A stretch of DNA of 64,000 nt from contig NZ_CP135436.1 in assembly GCF_032340315.1 (NCBI RefSeq), positions 827,501-891,500 on the forward strand, given 5' to 3'. How positions within the stretch are numbered: the stretch's first letter is position 1; each line of letters starts with the position of its first letter. The stretch comes from Streptococcus sp. DTU_2020_1001019_1_SI_AUS_MUR_006. GTDB lineage: Bacteria > Bacillota > Bacilli > Lactobacillales > Streptococcaceae. The position numbers were made by a program, and so were the translations under genes. Of the stretch, positions 18,324 through 27,108 are shown in pieces. The notes under the pieces are model-generated. The model was given only the letters and a program-made list of their open reading frames with translations, searched no databases and was not told the DNA's origin.

Positions 18324-18395
18324 ATGACAATGACGATTAAAGTAAATTACCAAAAAACGTTTCAACAGGAGCAAGCACCTTCTCCTAAATACTAA
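18324..18395 (+). CDS. micropeptide 1 (23 aa), unknown function
   Basis: A 23-codon open frame starts at ATG 18324 with GAGG 8-9 bases upstream and ends TAA at 18395. The peptide shares the core MTIKVNYQKTFQ with a second gene at 18791, then diverges into QEQAPSPKY. It is polar and basic-to-neutral, with no signal peptide, double-glycine leader or hydrophobic core, so it does not look like a bacteriocin or an SHP-type pheromone. It has its own promoter and terminator and is monocistronic. Conserved coding with changed tails between paralogues argues for a real peptide, but the transcript could also act as a small RNA. Confidence 0.55.
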   Translation: MTMTIKVNYQKTFQQEQAPSPKY

Positions 18396-18397
18396 GT

Positions 18398-18420
18398 AAA
18401 AGAGCGATAACGCTCTTTTT
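18398..18420 (+). terminator. terminator of micropeptide 1
   Basis: AGAGCG (18401-18406), loop ATAA, CGCTCT (18411-18416), flanked by AAA upstream and a T run downstream: a compact rho-independent terminator 3 bases after the stop. Confidence 0.85.
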
Positions 18421-18463
18421 GTGTGGGGATTCGCAGCTAAGGGATTTAGAAAAATGCTTATGT

Positions 18464-18564
18464 TATAGTAGATTGAATCTAGAACAGTACACTACAACTG
18501 CTAAAAATATTTCTAGAAATTAGTTTGACTTTTCTAATCTTTCTGTTTATTTCAATCCACTATA
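18464..18564 (+). repeat. RUP-like repeat
   Basis: About 101 bp from TATAGTAGATTGAATCTAG to TTTCAATCCACTATA. The inverted ends and the CTGCTAAAAATATTTCTAG interior are shared with the inner RUP at 56719. It lies between the two micropeptide units, bounded by TA dinucleotides. Confidence 0.8.
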
Positions 18565-18597
18565 ATTTGATTTACGGAATATATAAACTTAAACATC

Positions 18598-18699
18598 ACT
18601 TCAAACAACGTCTTAGTCTATCTGGTAAACTGAATGCAGTGCTTTGAGAAAGCTGTGACTAGCTTTCTAGTTTTCTCTTTCGTTTTCATTGAGTCACAA
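18598..18699 (+). repeat. degenerate BOX element
   Basis: CTTCAAACAACGTC recalls boxA. ATGCAGTGCTTTGAG matches the end of boxB. CTAGCTTTCTAGTTTTCTC and GTTTTCATTGAGTCA match boxC with changes. It occupies the same place upstream of micropeptide 2 as the intact BOX does for micropeptide 1. Confidence 0.6.
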
Positions 18700-18704
18700 G
18701 TTAC

Positions 18705-18759
18705 TTTTAGTTTTTTCTAAGGAAAATATAAGCTATGTTTTAGGAAGGGATTTTATACT
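18705..18759 (+). promoter_or_regulatory. micropeptide-2 promoter with four 11-bp-phased hexamers
   Basis: TTTTAG (18705), TCTAAG (18716), TATAAG (18727) and TTTTAG (18738) recur every 11 bp. Ten bases follow, then TATACT (18754-18759). The spacing to the -10 and from the -10 to the ATG (31 bases) is identical to micropeptide 1, although the 5-base spacers differ in sequence. Conservation of hexamers but not spacers points to a protein-binding array. Confidence 0.6.
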
Positions 18760-18790
18760 AGGTTCATCAAAAAGAAACGAGGACTCTCAC

Positions 18791-18868
18791 ATGAAAATGA
18801 CGATTAAAGTAAATTATCAAAAAACCTTTCAAGAAGTAGTAGAGGCAGACAAGCTTGCTACAAAATAG
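18791..18868 (+). CDS. micropeptide 2 (25 aa), paralogue of micropeptide 1
   Basis: A 25-codon frame runs from ATG 18791 to TAG 18868. It shares with micropeptide 1 the leader ACGAGGACTCTCAC and the core MTIKVNYQKTFQ, then diverges into EVVEADKLATK. Third-position changes in the shared core (TAC/TAT for Tyr, ACG/ACC for Thr) are synonymous, which suggests selection on the peptide. I recognise no family. No transporter, Rgg regulator or kinase gene adjoins it. Confidence 0.55.
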   Translation: MKMTIKVNYQKTFQEVVEADKLATK

Positions 18869-18876
18869 TAGTTATT

Positions 18877-18898
18877 AAGGGCGATAGAGCCCTTTTTA
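18877..18898 (+). terminator. terminator of micropeptide 2
   Basis: AAGGGC (18877-18882), loop GATAGA, GCCCTT (18889-18894), then T residues; 8 bases after the stop codon. Confidence 0.85.
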
Positions 18899-18975
18899 AA
18901 TACTTGCTTTAGGTGAAATATGATAGACTTTTAGTATAAAGAATCAGTAGAATAACGCTATACCAATTTTTACTC

Positions 18976-19004
18976 TTGACAAGTAAAAGAAACAAGTATA
19001 TACT
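18976..19004 (+). promoter_or_regulatory. glmS promoter
   Basis: TTGACA (18976-18981), 17 bases, TATACT (18999-19004): a strong sigma-A promoter giving a leader of roughly 75 bases. A 13-bp direct repeat CTATACCAATTTT occurs before the promoter (18958-18970) and in the leader (19037-19049). Confidence 0.8.
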
Positions 19005-19049
19005 GTTTTTGCTGATTCTATAAAAGAAGAATTAGACTATACCAATTTT

Positions 19050-19085
19050 AAGGAGAAAGCACAGCTTGCCTGTGTCGTATATACT
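19050..19085 (+). promoter_or_regulatory. unusual glmS translation-initiation region
   Basis: The only good Shine-Dalgarno, AAGGAG (19050-19055), is 30 bases before the ATG at 19086, too far for normal use. Between them CACAG (19060-19064) and CTGTG (19070-19074) can pair around a 5-base loop, which would shorten the effective distance to about 15. The start itself is fixed by the obligatory Met-Cys of GlmS. Confidence 0.5.
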
Positions 19086-20894
19086 ATGTGTGGAATTGTT
19101 GGTGTTGTTGGAAACACAAATGCAACTGATATTTTGATTCAAGGGCTTGAAAAGCTTGAATACCGTGGCTATGATTCTGCGGGAATTTTTGTCCTAGGTG
19201 GTGCTGAAAATCACCTGGTTAAGGCGGTCGGTCGTATCGCAGAATTGTCTGCTAAGACAGCTGGTGTGGAGGGAACAACTGGTATCGGACATACTCGTTG
19301 GGCGACTCACGGAAAACCAACAGAAGATAACGCTCACCCACATCGCTCTGAGACAGGACGTTTTGTCTTGGTCCACAATGGGGTGATCGAAAACTATCTT
19401 GAAATCAAGGAAGAATACCTTGCAGGACACAACTTCAAGGGACAAACAGATACAGAAATCGCCGTTCACTTGATTGGAAAATTTGCGGAAGAAGATGGCT
19501 TGTCAGTTCTTGAAGCCTTCAAAAAAGCTCTTCACATCATCCGTGGTTCTTATGCCTTTGCCTTGATCGACTCTGAAAATCCAGATGTTATCTACGTGGC
19601 CAAGAACAAATCACCTCTCTTGATCGGTCTTGGAGATGGCTACAATATGGTCTGCTCAGATGCTATGGCTATGATTCGTGAGACCAACCAATACATGGAA
19701 ATCCATGACCAAGAATTGGTTATCGTGAAAGCTGATAGCGTCCAAGTACAAGACTATGATGACAACAGTCGTGAGCGTGCTAGCTACACTGCGGAGCTTG
19801 ACTTGTCAGATATCGGTAAGGGGACATATCCTTACTACATGCTCAAGGAAATCGATGAGCAGCCAACGGTGATGCGTAAGTTAATCCAAGCCTACACAGA
19901 TGAGGCTGGTCAAGTTGTCGTAGATCCAGCTATCATCAAGGCTGTTCAAGACGCAGACCGCATCTATATCCTCGCAGCTGGAACATCTTACCACGCAGGA
20001 TTTGCTTCTAAGAAGATGCTGGAAGAATTGACAGATACGCCAGTTGAACTTGGTATCTCCTCTGAGTGGGGATATGGTATGCCGCTTCTCAGCAAGAAAC
20101 CACTCTTCATCTTTATCAGTCAATCTGGTGAAACAGCTGACAGCCGTCAGGTTTTGGTCAAGGCCAATGAAATGGGGATTCCAAGCTTGACAGTGACAAA
20201 CGTTCCAGGATCAACTCTGTCACGTGAAGCCAACCATACTATGTTGCTTCATGCAGGCCCTGAAATTGCCGTAGCGTCAACTAAGGCCTATACAGCCCAA
20301 ATCGCAGCCCTTGCCTTCCTTGCAAAAGCAGTCGGTGAAGCAAATGACAACGAAAAAGCCAAAGCCTTTGACCTGGTTCACGAGTTGTCTATCGTGGCTC
20401 AGTCTATCGAATCAACTCTTTCAGAGAAAGAAACGATCGACGCAAAAGTTCGTGATCTTCTTGAAACAACACGCAATGCCTTTTACATCGGACGCGGTCA
20501 AGATTACTACGTAGCCATGGAAGCCAGTCTCAAACTCAAAGAGATTTCTTACATTCAGTGTGAAGGCTTTGCGGCAGGAGAACTCAAGCACGGAACGATT
20601 GCCTTGATTGAAGAAGGAACACCTGTATTGGCCCTCTTGTCTGACCCAGTTCTTGCCAACCACACTCGTGGAAATATCCAAGAAGTGGCAGCTCGTGGTG
20701 CTAAGGTCCTTACTATTGCAGAAGAAAATGTTGCTAAAGATACCGATGATATTGTCCTTACGACCGTACACCCTTACCTCTCACCAATCTCAATGGTCGT
20801 ACCAACACAATTGGTCGCTTACTTTGCAACCCTACACCGTGGACTTGATGTGGACAAGCCACGTAACCTTGCCAAGTCAGTAACGGTAGAATAA
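19086..20894 (+). CDS. glmS: glutamine-fructose-6-phosphate aminotransferase (isomerizing)
   Basis: This 602-aa enzyme makes glucosamine-6-phosphate from fructose-6-phosphate and glutamine, the entry to peptidoglycan amino-sugar synthesis. The N-terminal glutaminase domain starts MCGIVGVVG, with Cys2 becoming the nucleophile after Met removal. GHTRWATHG and the HNGVIENY block follow. Two SIS domains come after ([11 protein letters not shown] near 300, [28 protein letters not shown]), and the C-terminal [13 protein letters not shown] holds the sugar-phosphate lysine region. There is no glmS ribozyme motif in the leader. It is monocistronic, with a promoter and terminator of its own. Confidence 0.98.
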   Translation: MCGIVGVVGNTNATDILIQGLEKLEYRGYDSAGIFVLGGAENHLVKAVGRIAELSAKTAGVEGTTGIGHTRWATHGKPTEDNAHPHRSETGRFVLVHNGVIENYLEIKEEYLAGHNFKGQTDTEIAVHLIGKFAEEDGLSVLEAFKKALHIIRGSYAFALIDSENPDVIYVAKNKSPLLIGLGDGYNMVCSDAMAMIRETNQYMEIHDQELVIVKADSVQVQDYDDNSRERASYTAELDLSDIGKGTYPYYMLKEIDEQPTVMRKLIQAYTDEAGQVVVDPAIIKAVQDADRIYILAAGTSYHAGFASKKMLEELTDTPVELGISSEWGYGMPLLSKKPLFIFISQSGETADSRQVLVKANEMGIPSLTVTNVPGSTLSREANHTMLLHAGPEIAVASTKAYTAQIAALAFLAKAVGEANDNEKAKAFDLVHELSIVAQSIESTLSEKETIDAKVRDLLETTRNAFYIGRGQDYYVAMEASLKLKEISYIQCEGFAAGELKHGTIALIEEGTPVLALLSDPVLANHTRGNIQEVAARGAKVLTIAEENVAKDTDDIVLTTVHPYLSPISMVVPTQLVAYFATLHRGLDVDKPRNLAKSVTVE

Positions 20895-20915
20895 ACCCAA
20901 AGTTTAAATCATAAG

Positions 20916-20972
20916 AAAAAGTGAACTAAATAGTTTTCTGGAAATCAGAATGCTATCTTGTTCACTTTTTTG
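20916..20972 (+). terminator. terminator after glmS
   Basis: AAAAAGTGAAC (about 20916-20926) pairs with GTTCACTTTTT (about 20960-20970), with a partly paired ATAG/CTAT extension, ending in a T run. Confidence 0.75.
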
Positions 20973-21150
20973 TATACTTAATGAAAATCAATGACCAAAC
21001 TAAGGTGTTTAGGTAGATATCTCACAGAATAGTTTTGAGGTTCTAGATAAGAGTGACGAAGTCAGTCTCATTACACCAATTTGATATTGTAGAGAAAACG
21101 GATCAAGACCTCAGTCAAGGTAGTTCAAGTCAAGATTGAAGAGGATTGAT
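20973..21150 (-). repeat. degenerate BOX element, reverse orientation
   Basis: Read on the minus strand this holds a boxA-like start, a boxB-like ACTGACTTCGTCACTC and a boxC-like TTTGGTCATTGATTTTCATT. Substitutions are many, so this is an old copy. It abuts the intact forward BOX at 21153, giving two BOXes head to head in the gap between glmS and the DUF1846 gene. Confidence 0.55.
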
Positions 21151-21152
21151 TC

Positions 21153-21392
21153 ATACTCTTCGAAAATCTCTTCAAACCGTGTCAACGTCGCCTTGCCGTA
21201 GGTATGGTTACTGACTTCGTCAGTTCTATCCACAACTTCAAAACAGTGCTTTGAGCTGACTTCGTCAGTTCTATCCACAACTTCAAAACAGTGTTTTGAG
21301 CTGACTTCGTCAGTTTCATCTACAACCTCAAAGCAGTGCTTTGAGCAACCTGCGGCTAGTTTCCTAGTTTGCTCTTTGATTTTCATTGAGTA
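21153..21392 (+). repeat. BOX element with three boxB modules (A1B3C1)
   Basis: boxA runs from ATACTCTTCGAAAATCTC to about 21209. Three successive boxB units start near 21210, 21256 and 21301, each with CTGACTTCGTCAGTT and ending CTTTGAG or TTTTGAG. boxC ends CATTGAGTAT near 21392. A short minus-strand frame through it (21111-21386) is only repeat sequence. Confidence 0.93.
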
Positions 21393-21509
21393 TCACTCCT
21401 TTTAAGGATTCATTAGAAATAAATCTAAAATTAAGTGTTATCCCAGTTTCTATTAAAACTAGAATTCTTTTTGAAAGATATGCTTGTGAAAGGCTGGAAA
21501 GCTATAAAA

Positions 21510-21553
21510 AACCTCTAAGAGCTGGACGATAAGGATCCAACTCTTAGAGGAGT
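21510..21553 (-). terminator. terminator of the DUF1846 gene
   Basis: On the minus strand CCTCTAAGAG pairs with CTCTTAGAGG around a loop of about 20 bases and is followed by TTTTTTATAG. It ends the minus-strand transcript facing glmS. Confidence 0.8.
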
Positions 21554-21565
21554 GAGTGTCGTATT

Positions 21566-23050
21566 TTACTTGCGATATAAACGATCGTATTGGTAGTAAG
21601 GATCAAAGGTTACATTGATTCCTAGTTTGCGAAGAACATTTTTATCTTCGTCTGTTAGGATAATCGTAGAGTGAGCTTCGCTTCCTTTGAGGTTTCCGAG
21701 TTCTTTCATGGCACGATCTGCATCAGGATTCTGCATAGCTGTGATTGCAAGTGCGATAAGGATTTCATTTGAGTGGAGTCGAGGGTTACGGCTACCCAAG
21801 TGATTGATTTTCAAACCTTGAATTGGTTTCACCACTTCTGGTTCAATTAATTTTGTTTCAGCATTGATGTTAGCTGATTTCTTGATTGCATTGATCAAAG
21901 CAGCGGCTGTTGGACCAAAGAGTTCTGAGTTCTTACCAGTAACGATTTCACCAGAAGGTAATTCAAGAGCTAGAGCAGGTCCGCCTGTTTCTTCTGCTTT
22001 TTGACGTGCGGCAACAGCAACCTTTCTATCAGCTGGTGTGATACCTAGGTCATTCATGAGAAGCTCAATCTTCTTCACAGCAGTTTCTCCAACCTTCTCA
22101 GCTTTGAAGTCAAGAACTGTCTGGTAATAGCGACGGATAATTTCCTGTTTAGATGCTTCAATGGCAGCGTCGTTATCAATGATTGCAAAACCAACCATAT
22201 TTACACCCATGTCAGTTGGAGATGCATAAGGAGACTCACCTAAGATACGTTCCAGCATACGCTTAAGAACAGGGAAAATTTCAATGTCGCGGTTGTAGTT
22301 GACTGTGGTTTCTCCATAAGTTTGGAGATGGAATGGGTCAATCATGTTGACATCATCTAGGTCTGCTGTAGCAGCTTCATAAGCCAAGTTGACTGGGTGA
22401 TGAAGTGGGAGATTCCAAACTGGGAAGGTTTCAAATTTGGCATAACCAGACTTGATACCATTGATTTGGTCGTGGTACATGTTAGACATACAAGTTGCCA
22501 ACTTACCTGAACCAGGCCCAGGAGCAGTCACGACAATCAAGTTACGACTCGTTTTGATATAGTCGTTTTTCCCCATACCTTCAGGAGAAATGATGTGATC
22601 CATATCTGTCGGATACCCCTTGATAGGGTAGTGGAGATAAGAGTCGATACCATTTTTCTCTAATTGATTACGGAAAGCATCAGCTGCCGGTTGGCCTGCA
22701 TATTGAGTAATGACAACTGAACCAACAAAGATACCGAGTTCATTGAATTTATCGATCAAACGAAGCACTTCTTGGTCATAAGAAATGCCCAAGTCTCCAC
22801 GAGCTTTTGAGTGCTCGATATTGCTAGCGTTAATAGCGATAACAACCTCAACTTGCTCCTTCAATTCTTGTAAGAGTTTGATTTTGTTATCTGGTTCATA
22901 TCCAGGAAGGACACGAGCAGCGTGGAAATCTTCTAACATTTTGCCACCAAACTCCAAGTAGAGTTTGCCGTCAAATTGGTTGATGCGCTCCAAGATATGG
23001 TCGCGTTGTAGATTCAAATATTGTTCAGAACTAAAAGCTTGTTTTTTCAT
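21566..23050 (-). CDS. DUF1846 domain-containing protein
   Basis: This 494-aa cytosolic protein matches the DUF1846 family by length and by recognisable blocks. These are the start [39 protein letters not shown], the nucleotide-loop-like [20 protein letters not shown] near 175, and the C-terminal [20 protein letters not shown]. Structures of the family have a kinase-like or P-loop-like fold, but the function is not established. The ATG at 23050 is preceded by AGGTAAAAA. It is transcribed divergently from dexB and ends in its own terminator. Confidence 0.9.
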   Translation of the reverse strand: MKKQAFSSEQYLNLQRDHILERINQFDGKLYLEFGGKMLEDFHAARVLPGYEPDNKIKLLQELKEQVEVVIAINASNIEHSKARGDLGISYDQEVLRLIDKFNELGIFVGSVVITQYAGQPAADAFRNQLEKNGIDSYLHYPIKGYPTDMDHIISPEGMGKNDYIKTSRNLIVVTAPGPGSGKLATCMSNMYHDQINGIKSGYAKFETFPVWNLPLHHPVNLAYEAATADLDDVNMIDPFHLQTYGETTVNYNRDIEIFPVLKRMLERILGESPYASPTDMGVNMVGFAIIDNDAAIEASKQEIIRRYYQTVLDFKAEKVGETAVKKIELLMNDLGITPADRKVAVAARQKAEETGGPALALELPSGEIVTGKNSELFGPTAAALINAIKKSANINAETKLIEPEVVKPIQGLKINHLGSRNPRLHSNEILIALAITAMQNPDADRAMKELGNLKGSEAHSTIILTDEDKNVLRKLGINVTFDPYYQYDRLYRK

Positions 23051-23132
23051 TTTTTTACCTCTGAGCTCTATTATATAAAAAAAATGGAAGATTAGAAACT
23101 AGAGAGTCGCAAAAGTGAGAAAAAAAGATAAA

Positions 23133-24813
<1,681 letters not shown>

Positions 24814-24826
24814 AATTACCATCTCA

Positions 24827-24856
24827 AGTGTCGCATGGCGCTTGAGATTTTTACTA
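24827..24856 (+). terminator. terminator after dexB
   Basis: ATCTCAAG pairs with CTTGAGAT around a TGTCGCATGGCG loop and ends in TTTTTAC. Confidence 0.8.
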
Positions 24857-24922
24857 AAATAAGTGTAGAAATTTCTTTAATAAATATTAGTTTGAATTTT
24901 CTAAAAAATTACCTGCAAACCC

Positions 24923-24950
24923 TTGCTTTTATATAAAAATAGGGTATAAT
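24923..24950 (+). promoter_or_regulatory. promoter of first oligopeptide-binding gene
   Basis: TTGCTT (24923-24928), 16 bases, TATAAT (24945-24950), followed by AAGGAG before the ATG at 24983. Confidence 0.6.
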
Positions 24951-24982
24951 GGTGAAAAATAGTATTTTAAAGGAGAATACCG

Positions 24983-26950
24983 ATGAAATCGAAAAAGTGG
25001 CTCGCAGTAGCAGGGATAACGATGAGCGCAGCTCTTCTTTTGGCGGCTTGTGGCAAGACTGAGAAAAAAGCAGATGCTCCAACAACATTTTCGTATGTTT
25101 ATGCTATTGATCCAACAACTTTGGACTATAGCGTTACTAGTAAAAGTTCAACATCAGATGTCATCGCCAACCTGGTCGACGGACTCTTGGAGAATGACAA
25201 ATATGGAAACTTGATTCCATCGCTTGCTGAAGACTGGTCTGTTTCACAGGACGGTTTGACTTACACATACAAGCTACGTAAAGGTGTCAAATGGTATACT
25301 TCTGAAGGAGAAGAGTATGCTGAAGTCAAGGCCCAAGACTTTGTGACTGGTTTGAAACATGCTGCTGATGGTAAGTCAGATGGTCTAACACTTATCCAAG
25401 ACTCCATCAAAGGATTGGCAGAGTACGTTAGCGGTGAAACGAATGACTTCTCAACAGTCGGTGTCAAAGCAGTTGATGACTATACGGTTGAGTATACCTT
25501 GAACAAACCAGAAAGCTTCTGGAATTCTAAGGTAACAACAGCAACCATGCTCCCAGTTAATGAAGAATTCTTAAATTCTCAAGGGAAAGATTACGGTGCA
25601 GCAGCGCCTTCAGGTATTCTCTACAATGGTCCTTATATTTTGAAGAACTTCACTTCGAAATCCGTGATCGAGTACGAAAAGAACCCGAATTACTGGGACA
25701 AGGACAATGTTAAGATTGACCACGTCAAGCTTACTTTCTACGACGGCTCTGACCAAGAATCATTGATTCGTAGCTTTGCGTCAGGCTCATATACGACAGC
25801 TCGCCTCTTCCCAACTAGCTCAAGCTTTGATTCAACTAAGAAAGAATACGGCGATAAGATCGTTTATAGTCCACAAGAAGCCACTAGCTATTACTTTACT
25901 TTCAACGTAAATCGTCAGTCTTACAATAAAACAGCTAAGACAGATGATGCCCAAAAAACATCAACTAAAGAAGCGCTTCTTAATAAAAACTTCCGTCAAG
26001 CCATCAACTTCGCTCTTGACCGTCATGCTTACTCTGCACAGATGAATGGCGAAGAAGGTGCAGACAAGATTATCCGTACCAGCCTTGTGCCTTATGACTA
26101 TGTTCAGGTTGGTGAAAAGACCTTCGGTGAATTGGCTCAAGAACAATTGGTAACATACGGAGACCAGTGGAAGGATGTGGCTTTGACAGATGGTAAAGAT
26201 ACCCTTTACAATCCAACAAAAGCAAAAGCTGCCTTTGAAAAAGCAAAATCAGAATTGCAGGCTAAAGGTGTAACCTTCCCAATCCATTTGGATATTCCAG
26301 TTGAGCAGACTGATGTCATTGCTGTACAGCAAACCAACTCTCTCAAACAGTCTGTCGAAGCAGCACTTGGAAGTGAGAATGTTGTCATCGATGTACTTCA
26401 AATGACTGACAATGAGAAAATGAGTATCACATCTCAAGCCAAAGTGCCTTCTCAAAAAGACTATGACTTGAACGGAACTGGATGGGGACCAGACTATCAA
26501 GACCCAGCAACCTACCTCAATATCTTAGATGCTAAGAAGGGTTCTGCTCTTAAACACTTGGGTATCACAAAAGGTAAAGATCCAGAAGTTATGGCTCAAG
26601 TTGGACTTGATGAGTACAAGAAACTCTTGGATGATGCAGCATCAGAAACAAGCGATCTTAACAAACGCTATGAAAAATATGCCAAAGCACAAGCTTGGGT
26701 TTCAGATAGTTCACTTCTTATCCCTGTAGCTTCTTCAGGTGGTTCTCCGACAGTTAGTCGTACAGTGCCATTCACAAAAGCTTACTCTCAAGTTGGTATC
26801 AAGGGAGATCCATTTGTATTTAAAGGTTTAGAATTACAAAACGATATTGTAACAGCTAAAGAATACGAAGAAGCTCTCAAGAAATGGCAAAAAGAGAAAA
26901 TTGAAACGAATGCCAAATACCAAAAAGAACTAGCAAATCACGTTAAATAG
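24983..26950 (+). CDS. oligopeptide ABC transporter substrate-binding lipoprotein (Ali/AmiA family), copy 1
   Basis: This 655-aa SBP_bac_5 protein has a lipoprotein signal: basic MKSKKW, a hydrophobic stretch and lipobox LAAC with Cys23. Family blocks include LVDGLLENDKYGNLIPSLAEDW near 66 and LRKGVKWYTSEGEEY. NKNFRQAINFALDRHAYSAQ near 335 and the C-terminal DSSLLIPVASSGGSP follow. It binds peptides at the cell surface and delivers them to the Ami permease, whose genes are not in this window. Two Ali-type genes between dexB and the capsule recall aliC/aliD of unencapsulated pneumococci and S. mitis. Here, however, a capsule operon follows. Which Ali orthologue it is needs a phylogeny. Confidence 0.92.
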   Translation: MKSKKWLAVAGITMSAALLLAACGKTEKKADAPTTFSYVYAIDPTTLDYSVTSKSSTSDVIANLVDGLLENDKYGNLIPSLAEDWSVSQDGLTYTYKLRKGVKWYTSEGEEYAEVKAQDFVTGLKHAADGKSDGLTLIQDSIKGLAEYVSGETNDFSTVGVKAVDDYTVEYTLNKPESFWNSKVTTATMLPVNEEFLNSQGKDYGAAAPSGILYNGPYILKNFTSKSVIEYEKNPNYWDKDNVKIDHVKLTFYDGSDQESLIRSFASGSYTTARLFPTSSSFDSTKKEYGDKIVYSPQEATSYYFTFNVNRQSYNKTAKTDDAQKTSTKEALLNKNFRQAINFALDRHAYSAQMNGEEGADKIIRTSLVPYDYVQVGEKTFGELAQEQLVTYGDQWKDVALTDGKDTLYNPTKAKAAFEKAKSELQAKGVTFPIHLDIPVEQTDVIAVQQTNSLKQSVEAALGSENVVIDVLQMTDNEKMSITSQAKVPSQKDYDLNGTGWGPDYQDPATYLNILDAKKGSALKHLGITKGKDPEVMAQVGLDEYKKLLDDAASETSDLNKRYEKYAKAQAWVSDSSLLIPVASSGGSPTVSRTVPFTKAYSQVGIKGDPFVFKGLELQNDIVTAKEYEEALKKWQKEKIETNAKYQKELANHVK

Positions 26951-26969
26951 TCTTTTGTAATGAATAAAG

Positions 26970-26999
26970 AAATCCTGTTTTGAAGCGGGATTTCTTTGT
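26970..26999 (+). terminator. terminator after first oligopeptide-binding gene
   Basis: GAAATCC pairs with GGATTTC around a TGTTTTGAAGC loop, followed by TTTGTTTTTTG. Confidence 0.75.
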
Positions 27000-27108
27000 T
27001 TTTTGATTTTCAATGAGAGGTCAAATCAGTATATAACTTTACTTTTTGGACAAAATTTGTTAAAATATAACCATGTTATAAAACCTAACATATAAGGAGA
27101 AATAAAAC

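Noticed and set aside
18324..18868. Micropeptides as SHP/ComS-type pheromones or double-glycine bacteriocins
   Set aside because: They have no hydrophobic tail, no GG leader, and no adjacent rgg, comR, exporter or immunity gene. Kept as unknown.
19005..19085. glmS ribozyme in the glmS leader
   Set aside because: The leader is only about 80 bases and lacks the ribozyme core; such ribozymes are typical of Bacillales-type leaders.
21111..21386. 91-codon minus-strand open frame
   Set aside because: It is a translation of boxA and the three boxB modules of a BOX element; no gene is indicated.
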